DNA from: Litsea cubeba
Lineage: Eukaryota > Streptophyta > Magnoliopsida > Laurales > Lauraceae
DNA length: 64,000 nucleotides
Assembly: GCA_012931725.1 (NCBI GenBank)
Contig: WHSA01000730.1
Coordinates: 1 to 64,000 of the forward strand
Direction: 5' to 3'
The position numbers and the translations under genes are program-made. The notes beneath the pieces are model-generated. The model was not told the origin of the DNA, did no database searches, and was given only the letters and a program-made list of their open reading frames with translations. Position 1 is the stretch's first letter. Every line of letters starts with the position of its first letter. Shown piece by piece: positions 48,550 to 56,647 of the stretch.

Positions 48550-50294
48550 TTAGAACCAGGTTTAAGGAGTGCTCTCTCCTTAATAATGACTCCAGGCAAG
48601 GCTTGTTTGTGCTTCTGAACATTACCCTGCTTATGCACTGATTTAGCACCAGATTGACGAGAAGAAGGGGCATTAGTTTTACTAGCAGTACCTTGACCAG
48701 AAGCTTCACTTGTACCACTCAAACCAGGACCTGAACTAGAATGATGAAGAACTAAAGCAGTAGTGGCAGATAATTCAGCATCCCCAACAGAAGAATCCCC
48801 ATCAAGATTGGATAGACTGAGAAATCGATTTGAAGCCACATTAATCGGTGGACCAGGAGATATGAGAGGCCTCTGAGATTTAACAGCAGAAGTAGATCTA
48901 GGAGAACCATGCTTCCCAGTGACAACATTCCATTCAACTATAGCGAGGTCACGCTGCCCCTCGTGCTGAATATCACAGTGCACATCCTCATGCTGAAAGT
49001 GGGTAGCTTCCTGTGCTACACCCACTCCTGCATCAACACCAGTTTCAGGTTTGTCAACTGAAGAGGTTTTCTTTGGAACCCAAACTTGCTTTGGTTTTGG
49101 AAGATTTAAAGGGCATGAGTTATCACCATGATTGAATGTTCTGCATGTTTTACAAGGATGAGGTCGCCAAGCATATTCAACCTTCTGAATTATAGTTTTC
49201 TCCCTATACTTCATGCGTAACTCAGTAGGAAACTGAGCATCAACACCAACCTCCACACATATTCTAGCAAAAGCATAACGAGTACCAGCTGCAGTTGCAT
49301 GATCCATGCAAATAGGATTACCAATAACAGTTGCTATTTTACTAAGTGCAGAAGCAGACCTGAAGCAAAAATTCAAGTTTGGCAAACGAACCCAGACAGG
49401 GATAGAATCAAGATTATCACGACTCATGGAAATATCTGCAGCCCAACGTCTCAAGATTAATGGCCTCCCATAGACGAACCAGGGTCCATCATCAAGGAGT
49501 TGTTGTCCAGCATCATAAGAATGAAACTTGAATAACAGAAATCCATCTGCCATGGGAATAATCTCAAGATCTGTCACTCTCCACGCCTTTGAAAGGCAAG
49601 ACTTTATTTCAGGAAGAGGAGGTGCTTTGCCAATAAAATAGCCTACAAGAGAGTTTCCCCAGTTTTGCACTGCAGCAGATGCATCATCATCATCAAAAAC
49701 TATGTGGTGATCTGGATCCGTGGAAGGATTTGAATGGCGTTGCAGATCTCTTGATCTATCTGTATGTTTTTGGAATAGGGACGACCAAGATCCAGTCTTT
49801 AGATCAGCTTGCTGCAAAGGTTGCAGAATAGGCACTGTAGACAGATCCAACGAGGAAGATGAAGATGGATCAACACCCAGATCGGAAATCTTCCCATCAG
49901 CACCGCTGGGTGTGGGAGCAACCAAATCATCAGCCAAATCACTATCAGAGATCATCCTGCCAATGTTGTTCTCAACATGTAATATTTGCTGTCGCCGTTC
50001 TTCATCAGAGGGGGAACAATCAAGAGCCATAATGGATGCAACACGATTAACAGATGCCTTTTTATCATCACCAATACGAATCTTTGCCTCAAGAATCAGA
50101 TCACGAGGAATTTCAGGCGGTATAAAGCTTTCCTGTTGTTTCCGTAAGATCGACTTCAAGATGGAAACCTTGGCACTTCGATCTTCAGCATATGCAAACA
50201 GAAGACGAATCTGTTCCATTAGGGAAAGTGAAACAGGAGAGGAAGAATGAGTGGGGGAATGATCCGAAAGAATGGAGGCAGATCCTCCATCCAT
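48546..50294 (-). CDS. E7 ORF1: intact DUF4283-like zinc-knuckle protein
   Basis: The only intact LINE protein in the window, 582 residues from ATG 50294 to TGA 48546. Residues about 26-50 hold the conserved EQIRLLFAYAEDRSAKVSILKSIL-type segment (probably helical). Residues 120-200 are Ser/Asp-rich and likely disordered. About 211-360 form the DUF4283-like block (WGNSLVGYFIGK, DGFLLFKF, DDGPWFVYGRPLIL, WVRLPNLNFCFR). The CCHC knuckle CKTCRTFNHGDNSC is at 381-394. The tail is low-complexity and ends KERALLKPGSK. By family it should bind element RNA and form the RNP with ORF2. The stop overlaps the ORF2 ATG by ATGA, so ORF2 could be made by re-initiation. Expression is not shown by the sequence. 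Confidence 0.9.
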   Translation of the reverse strand: MDGGSASILSDHSPTHSSSPVSLSLMEQIRLLFAYAEDRSAKVSILKSILRKQQESFIPPEIPRDLILEAKIRIGDDKKASVNRVASIMALDCSPSDEERRQQILHVENNIGRMISDSDLADDLVAPTPSGADGKISDLGVDPSSSSSLDLSTVPILQPLQQADLKTGSWSSLFQKHTDRSRDLQRHSNPSTDPDHHIVFDDDDASAAVQNWGNSLVGYFIGKAPPLPEIKSCLSKAWRVTDLEIIPMADGFLLFKFHSYDAGQQLLDDGPWFVYGRPLILRRWAADISMSRDNLDSIPVWVRLPNLNFCFRSASALSKIATVIGNPICMDHATAAGTRYAFARICVEVGVDAQFPTELRMKYREKTIIQKVEYAWRPHPCKTCRTFNHGDNSCPLNLPKPKQVWVPKKTSSVDKPETGVDAGVGVAQEATHFQHEDVHCDIQHEGQRDLAIVEWNVVTGKHGSPRSTSAVKSQRPLISPGPPINVASNRFLSLSNLDGDSSVGDAELSATTALVLHHSSSGPGLSGTSEASGQGTASKTNAPSSRQSGAKSVHKQGNVQKHKQALPGVIIKERALLKPGSK

Positions 50295-50327
50295 GAAATC
50301 GTCAATCAGAATGAAGAAGAAGAAGAG

Positions 50328-50945
50328 AAAATCGCCAGAGAGAAAAAGGAACTCCCAGAGAGAAAAAAAAAAGTTAGAGAGAAAAAAAAGAACTAGAGAA
50401 AAAAAAGAACTAGAGAAAAAAAAGAACTAGAGAAAAAAAAAAGAACTAGAGAAAAAAAAGAACTAGAGAAAAAAAAAGAACTAGAGAAAAAAAAGAACTA
50501 GAGAAAAAAAAGAACTCAGAGAAAAAAAAGAACTAGAGAAAAAAAAGAACTCAGAGAAAAAAAAGAACTAGAGAAAAAAAAGAAAAAAAAGAACTAGAGA
50601 AAAAAAAAAGAACTAGAGAAAAAAAAGAACTCAGAGAAAAAAAAGAACTAGAGAAAAAAAAGAACTCAGAGAAAAAAAAGAACTAGAGAAAAAAAAGAAC
50701 TAGAGAAAAAAAAGAACTGGAGAAAAAAAAGAACTCAGAGAAAAAAAAGAACTCAGAGAAAAAAAGAACTAGAGAAAAAAAAAGAACTAGAGAAAAAAAA
50801 GAACTAGAGAAAAAAAGAACTAGAGAAAAAAAAGAACTAGAGAAAAAAAAATAACTAAATAAAAAAAGAACTAGAGAAAAAAAAGAACTAGAGAAAAAAA
50901 AGAACTAGAGAAAAAAAAGAACTAGAGAAAAAAAAGAACTAGACG
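50328..50945 (-). repeat. E7 5' UTR: long short-unit array
   Basis: Roughly three dozen units of GAACTAGAGAAAAAAAA on the + strand (TTTTTTTTCTCTAGTTC in LINE sense), some with CAGAG in place of TAGAG. It is the longest array of the window and has the same unit as E4. The conserved box CTCTGGCGATTTT is the complement of 50328-50340, 33 bases before the ATG. Confidence 0.9.
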
Positions 50946-51242
50946 TTACTTATGTTGATCTTCAGCCTGTGACGGTCAGATTTCTCCGGAAGTTGGGTCG
51001 TAACAGATTGGTTCCGTCTCACATATCAAATGTTGAGATAGGTATGTTATGGAGGCTTTGATTGTTTTTTTCTGGCCCGGGATGTGGGCATTGTTTAAAT
51101 TCTTTTGTTGATTTCTTATGTAATAATGGGGTATGCCCCATTTGGAAGCCTCTAGGACTTTTTGGTTTCTAGGGCTTCTCTTCTGTATGTTATCCTTTCA
51201 GAAGAAATGAAGAACTAACTTACTCTTCAAAAAAAAAAAAAA
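50946..51242 (+). mobile_element. E6: final segment (ORF2 end, 3' UTR, poly-A)
   Basis: Resumes with VTYVDLQPVTVRFLRKLGRNRLVPSHISNVEIGMLWRL, the same C-terminus as E1/E2, ending with TGA 51059-51061. The 3' UTR follows, with stem AATGGGG (51125-51131) to CCCCATT (51136-51142), terminal stem TGAAGA (51208-51213) to TCTTCA (51224-51229), and the poly(A) to about 51244. The E4 target duplication AACTGTTGCA follows. Confidence 0.92.
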
Positions 51243-51674
51243 AACTGTTGCAACTTGTTCCTCCAGATATTTCTTCCCTTACTATTGAGACTGATTCTTC
51301 TTTGCGTACTCTTCTGCTTAATCCTGCTCATTCAGAATGGGCTTTGCGATTCAGGCACGCCGTCTTCATGCCGTGATTAATAGTTTTGGGCCTATTCAAT
51401 TTGTACATCTTCATCCTCAGACTGTTCGCTTTAGTAAAATCATTAGTAGATTTCCTGGTCCTCCGGTACTAACTGTTGATAATCTTGATATTTTGTATCA
51501 TTCTGTTAGTGGGCAGCTGTAACTTCTTTGTTGCTTTTCTGTTTTATTTTTCATAGTTGTTATGTAAATAAAGGGGTATACCCCTTGGGAAGATTCTATT
51601 TGATAATAGACTTCCATTTTGTATTTTCTTTTTGAGAAATTGAAGAACTAACTTACTCTTCAAAAAAAAAAAAA
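51243..51674 (+). mobile_element. E4: final segment (ORF2 end, 3' UTR, poly-A)
   Basis: Begins with the second copy of AACTGTTGCA and continues the RNase H-like tail (LVPPDISSLTIETDSSLRTLLL ... LYHSVSGQL), stop TAA at 51520-51522. The 3' UTR has AAGGGG (51571-51576) pairing with CCCCTT (51581-51586) around TATA, and TTGAAGA (51640-51646) pairing with TCTTCAA (51657-51663). The poly(A) leads into the E3 target duplication. Confidence 0.92.
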
Positions 51675-52124
51675 AATCCAATCCCCTTTCCTTTGGAGGT
51701 GCTGAAACGAGGATGGAGATTATCCATAACTAGTATCGGTCAGTTAGTGGTTGGAATTTTATGGGAAGATATCAAAAATCCGATGACTGCACAAGTTGAG
51801 CAAAATTTTAACTACTATTCAAGTGTCTTCCATATTATGCAGATTGTTCCAAGTCATATTGAACAAATCACTATCGAGACAGATCCTTCCTTAGCTAAGA
51901 TTCTACTCAACCCATCTACATCTGATTGGAATGTGAGATTTCAGGCAAGACAGCTCCATTCGGTGGTTACACGATTTGCAAAGGTGCAGATTTCAAATTT
52001 ACATCATCAAACTCTCCGATTCAGCAAGTTTTTAAGCAGAAATATTGTAACCTCAACTCATATGAATAGTGCTGAAATTGTTAATTTATTTTCAACCTAT
52101 GCCCGGGTTGTGGGTCTGCATTAG
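51675..52124 (+). pseudogene. E3 ORF2, second part: RNase H-like tail
   Basis: Continues the E3 frame exactly (AAT CCA ATC CCC TTT). It contains GWRLSITSIGQLVVGILWEDI, then ITIETDPSLAKILL and a C-terminal helix-rich segment, stop TAG at 52122-52124. The order of strands and the ETD motif recall the RNase H-like (RVT_3/archaeal-type) domain known from plant L1 elements. However, the first catalytic Asp (normally in a DGS-like motif) and the last Asp (in AD.LA) are not recognisable. Confidence 0.8.
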
Positions 52125-52154
52125 ATTTTTTTCGTTTGGCAGCATATTTGTTGA

Positions 52155-52259
52155 AAAGGGGTATGCCCCTTTGGGAGCATCTACCAGCCTTTTTGGAGGG
52201 TAGACTTCCATTTCTGTATTATATTTTTTGATCAATTGAAGAACTAACTTACTCTTCAA
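52155..52259 (+). other. E3 3'-end stem-loops
   Basis: AAAGGGG (52155-52161) pairs with CCCCTTT (52166-52172) around TATG. TTGAAGA (52236-52242) pairs with TCTTCAA (52253-52259) directly before the poly(A). Confidence 0.72.
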
Positions 52260-52269
52260 AAAAAAAAAA

Positions 52270-54829
52270 TCAATCAAGGGCGAAAGCTAAGGCTAAGTCA
52301 GGCTGTTGGGTGGCAGGCAGTCTAAAAGGCGACTTCCTTTCTATCTATAATATATGTAATTGTTCAGAGGCGCGCTGACCAGTGTAGGATGAAAAGGAAT
52401 TGATGGATCTGACCTTCGCTTTCCCACTTCAGCTTTCAAGCGGTCAGATTGAATGATGAATCCAACGGGACAGTTTCATATTGAATCGAGAATGGTTGAC
52501 ACACTTCGGCTATCGTCCTTACTCAGCTAGAAGCTATTCGGATTGACTCAACTAGGAAGGCTTCGGCGCCTGACTAAACCTATCTTCCTCTTTGCCCACG
52601 GCACAGATTGCTCTTCTAGCCCGAGTAATATAAACTTTGGGGAAGATTACTTTCTCCTTTCAATTGCTTATGAAATGAAATCTTTTCTTTCTTATGCTTA
52701 TTCATCGAAGGTATCTCCTTCGGTTTTCAAAGAACACCAAACCTTTCAAGCGGATGATGCCCTGCTGAGGCGAAATGCCATCAAGCCCTTCTGTTCAATC
52801 CGTCCTCCCCGCTCTATTTATCTGGGAGAAGAGGCGGTCTAATCTTAATTACTAGCCTTCGCATTCGCTTCTGAACTCAACTACAAGTAGTCAGTACGGT
52901 TAGGCTTTCCTACCGGCGGATCCTACCACCGCTTTCTTCTAAGATTTCATCTTGCCTATAACGACCAGGGTGTACTTAATTGGCTCTTTCTCAGCGTGAC
53001 TAAACCAATCTATCAGCCTTAATGCCCTGCCTTTCCGCAGTCCACTTCCCTAATCAATGGAAGAGTCAGCAAGGCAAGCATAAACTTCTGCTTCCGCCTA
53101 AGCCGTGCTTGCTACTCTTCTATGGTTTCTACCCCCACTAGAAGAGGAAGCAACCATTGATCCTAAGAAATAGTACAGTTCAAGCAGGCGTTGATAATAA
53201 GAAATAGACTAGTGCTCGCTTTGATTTGATAGGAATTTCTCTGCACTTCGCCCTGCCTGGATTCTGCCCTAACTTCGCTCCGCCTTTTTCTTCGGTGCGG
53301 TCTTCTTTCTTTACTTCTTCTTCTTCTGCCTGGTTTGGAACCCTATTCATAGAAGATATTCTCTTTATTCCTATTGCCTGAAGTGAGCTACAAGATGGAT
53401 ACGGATACTTGCTTTTGCTTGCAACAGCTTCTTCTCTGACTACCTCCTAGGATTGAGATAGATATACGAGACTGGCCCTGAACTCCATTCTAACATAACA
53501 AGGGATTCCATCCTCTTAGAACGTCGCCTTCTCATCGATCTTTTTCATTCCGCTTTCCACACTCGAACACTGCTAGCTCACCTGAAACTAAGAAAGAGTC
53601 GTTCTAATCGGCTGAGATCGAGCCCATCTCCTTGAATCGATTTCCAATCTCACTTTCTTCTGAACCCTCTTCGCTTGGCTACTTATTGAGGGTATTCCCA
53701 CAACAGCAACAGCGGTTGCCGCTCTATCTATTAGAAGTTCAATCAAGGGCGAAAGCTAAGGCTAAGTCAGGCTGTTGGGTGGCAGGCAGTCTAAAAGGCG
53801 ACTTCCTTTCTATCTATAATATATGTAATTGTTAAGAGGCGCGCTGACCAGTGTAGGATGAAAAGGAATTGATGGATCTGACCTTCGCTTTCCCACTTCA
53901 GCTTTCAAGCGGTCAGATTGAATGATGAATCCAACGGGACAGTTTCAGATTGAATCGAGAATGGTTGACACACTTTGGCTATTGTCCTTACTCAGCTAGA
54001 AGCTATTCGGATTGACTCAACTAGGAAGGCTTCGGCGCCTGACTAAACCTATCTTCCTCTTTGCCCACGGCACAGATTGCTCTTCTAGCCCGAGCAATAT
54101 AAACTTTGGGGAAGATTACTTTCTCCTTTCAATTGCTTATGAAATGGAATCTTTTCTTTCTTATGCTTATTCATCGAAGGTATCTCCTTCGGTTTTCGCA
54201 GAACACCAAACCTTTCAAGCGGATGATGCCCTACTGAGGCGAAATGCCATCAAGCCCTTCTGTTCAATCCGTCCTCCCCGCTCTATTTATCTGGGAGAAG
54301 AGGCGGTCTAATCTTAATTACTACCCTTCGCATTCGGTTCTGAACTCAACTACAAGTAATCAGTACGGTTAGGCATTCCTACCGCCGGATCCTACCACCG
54401 CTTTCTTCTAAGATTTCATCTTGCCTATAACGACCAGGGTGTACTTGATTGGCTCTTTCTCGGCTTGACAAAACCAATCTATCTGCCTTAATGCCCTGCC
54501 TTTCCGCAGTCCACTTCCCTAATCAATGGAAGAGTCGGCAAGGCAAGCATAAACTTCTGCTTCCGCCTAAGCCGTGCTTGCTACTCTTCTATGGTTTCTA
54601 CCCCCACTAGAAGAGGAAGCAACCTTTGATCCTAAGAAATAGTACAGTTCAAGCAGGCGTTGATAATAAGAAATAGACTAGTGCTCGCTTTGATTTGATA
54701 GGAATTTCTCCGCACTTCGCACTGCCTGGATTCTGCCCTAACTTCGCTCTGCCTTTTTCTTCGGTGCGGTCTTCTTCCTTTACTTCTTCTTATTCTGCCT
54801 GGTTTGGAACCCTATTCATAGAAGATATT
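52270..54829 (+). repeat. Satellite array (+), left of solo LTR
   Basis: Satellite resumes in + orientation at TCAATCAAGGGCGAAAGC. The GAAGTGAG landmark is at 53380. With the LTR and its duplication removed, the next landmark falls 1469 bp later. The copies here and up to about 61 kb share CACTTCCCTAATC where the blocks left of E3 have CACTTCGCTAATC, a sign of local homogenisation. Confidence 0.93.
54825..54829 (+). repeat. Target-site duplication of the solo LTR
   Basis: ATATT, repeated at 56648-56652. The satellite reads GATATTCTC without the insertion. Five bases is the usual size for LTR retrotransposon integration. Confidence 0.88.
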
Positions 54830-55353
54830 TGTTGGAAATAGGGTGGGCCTCTAGGATAGGTTTCAAAAACTTTTGACCCACTTGACGCAGGGATCAACTA
54901 TCCATAAGGCTATAAAACCCAATCCAAGATCTATGTCCTCAATCTCAGTCATCATGATCAGTAAAACAATTTATCTAGAAGATAAAAACAGCAACATATA
55001 AGCAACAAATAAATCTACAACATGCATGGAAGTAGATTATACCTTTGGAGCTCGGTTGTGCTCTAATGGAGGAGTTGCGTCTTTCTTTGATGATGAAACG
55101 CTTTCACTAATCAAATAGGGATCTCCAAGACCTCTTGATCTTCCACGCTATGACCCGTATTAGATTCTCCTTTTTCTCAAGAAGATGGTGGGATCTCCAA
55201 GAGAAAACTACTAGGAACTCTAGGGAGGAACTAGAAAGAGAACTAGAAGAGGGAGAGAGGAGAAGAGCTCGTGCAACACTTGCACTAAAGGGGGCTTGGG
55301 CGTGAATCCCTAGGTGGATTTTTGCATGGGACGTCCAAGGCCTCTTCTCCTCT

Positions 55354-55361
55354 TATTTATA
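55354..55361 (-). promoter_or_regulatory. TATA box of the solo LTR
   Basis: TATAAATA on the minus strand, followed downstream by AGAGGAGAAGAGGCC. It is the best TATA match in the LTR and lies just downstream of the repeated motif at 55392-55606. Confidence 0.6.
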
Positions 55362-55391
55362 GCTTTTGCAAGCCCAACTTACTAATTTCCA

Positions 55392-55606
55392 TTAGAAGTC
55401 TTACTTCCAAAAATTAGTAACTATCTCTTCTTAATTAAAATAGAAGTCTTACTTCCATTAATTAATTAGTAACTTACCATATCATAATTAGAAGTCCCAC
55501 TTCAAATATGATTAGTAACTTTCCAATTCCTTTCTAATTAAAATAGAGGTCTCACTTCTACTAAAATTAGTAAGTCTACTATTACCACTATTAGAAGTCT
55601 TACTTC
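55392..55606 (-). repeat. Five-fold U3 repeat upstream of LTR TATA box
   Basis: Five copies of a core like TAGAAGTCTTACTTC (variants TAGAAGTCCCACTTC and TAGAGGTCTCACTTC) starting near 55392, 55440, 55488, 55542 and 55590, spaced 48-54 bp, each followed by AATTAGTAAC or a close variant. The core is itself partly palindromic (GAAGT-AAG-ACTTC on the minus strand). The position directly upstream of the TATA box is where repeated enhancer boxes lie in some plant Copia LTRs. Confidence 0.72.
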
Positions 55607-56647
55607 AAATAGAAATAGTAACTTTCCTTTTAGAGTTCAACTAGAATTAGATACTTTCTAATAATTGGGCTAGCGTGGGGACCACTAGGGATTCCTTAGA
55701 AATCTGGCTCCAACTGGGACACGCGACCCCACATCTCATGTGTAATCCGGGCCCACAGTTAATTGCAAATAACTCCACTATATAAATGCAATTGAACTCC
55801 AGTCTCAGGAATATTACATAGAAGACCCTAAACTTCCACATTACCACAAGTAGACCCCTCTATCAATATCCATGGATCAATTGGACCTGTCTTCCAAAAT
55901 AGATCCATATCTTATTATCCTTGAGCCCCAATTAATTATAATGATCAATGGTACCTTTCCAATTAACTCTTAATCGGAATGGGTGCGCACTTACCAATGA
56001 TAAATCCATTAATTGGCATAAGGGGATATTAGAGATAGATTCCTTCTTGACTATTGAATGTTCCCACAGCTCTACTACCATGTACCCAAATCACCGAGGT
56101 GTTGACCTACAGTTGGCCTCACTCATTGGTGACTCAAAGCAAATGAATAGATAGAAACTTGAGTTCATTAATGTCTCAGGATTGAGAGCCTATTGCTAGG
56201 GAATTATGAGAGCAGACCTTAAAATAAAGACAGTGTTTATAAGGTGCTTCTCATGGTCCTTCAATACATCAAATGTACCAGCACTATGATCCAGAATCTT
56301 CCATTCTGATGATTGAGACAAATCACACTATCTCATAGTGATCAAAGTACTGCAACCTTATCAGTATGAGATGTCCAGTCTCATCACTGGTTGTGAATAT
56401 ATTTTAAGTATAAGATCTGTCATACATGTCTCCCGTATGTGGATCTCATCCATACACATGTATTACATCTAATATACTTGTGGACCCCGGTTCATCTCAT
56501 GAACCATCATGTCATTCGTATTGGTTATGTGCAAGTATATAATAAATCACCATTCATCTCATGAAAGGAAAGCATGAATATACTGATAAATAAAGAAATT
56601 AATCAATTTATTATATCATCTACTGGATTGAGTCCATAAAACTAACA

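Larger units (their letters stand above)
44338..50945 (-). mobile_element. E7: full-length LINE, best preserved (-)
   Basis: Innermost element, 6.6 kb, poly(T) 44338-44353 on the + strand. It has all parts: 5' array, intact ORF1, ORF2 with two one-base indels, and 3' stem-loops. It is a close relative of E4 in opposite orientation about 6 kb away, so the pair could recombine. I see no clear target duplication in E6; a few bases of E6 seem lost at the junction. Confidence 0.94.
51675..52269 (+). mobile_element. E3: final segment (ORF2 end, 3' UTR, poly-A)
   Basis: Begins with the second copy of AATCCAATCCCCT and carries the last 150 codons of E3 ORF2, the 3' UTR and an 11-base poly(A). It is followed by the second copy of the satellite duplication TCAATCAAGGGC (52270-52281). 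It closes the outermost bracket of the nest. Confidence 0.93.
54830..56647 (-). mobile_element. Solo LTR, Copia-like, 1,818 bp (-)
   Basis: Inserted between two copies of ATATT. On the minus strand it begins TGTTAG and ends CCAACA (TG...CA ends, imperfect 6-bp inverted repeats). No primer-binding site, polypurine tract or gag-pol adjoins it, so it is a lone LTR, most simply left by LTR-LTR recombination. Orientation is set by a TATAAATA box on the minus strand at 55354-55361 with five repeats directly upstream of it. This gives U3 of about 1.3 kb and R-U5 of about 0.5 kb. The length and TGTT ends resemble long-LTR Copia lineages (Angela/SIRE type); the lineage cannot be fixed without the internal region. 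No gene is seen inside. Confidence 0.88.

Noticed and set aside
50341..50945. Short regularly repeated units as a CRISPR-like or telomere-like array
   Set aside because: Units are directly adjacent without unique spacers, do not match TTTAGGG, and sit exactly at the 5' end of a LINE; the host is a plant.
52543..52842. The recurrent 99-codon open frame (TQLGRLRRLTKPIFLFAHGTD...) in most satellite monomers as a gene
   Set aside because: Its first in-frame start is TTG, several monomers carry frameshifts in it (near 57390 and 58890), and no domain is recognisable. Its conservation is explained by homogenisation of the array.
54830..56647. A host gene or non-coding RNA inside the 1.8-kb non-satellite insert
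   Set aside because: Clean 5-bp duplication, TG...CA ends and a TATA/U3 layout identify it as a solo LTR; only short open frames are present.
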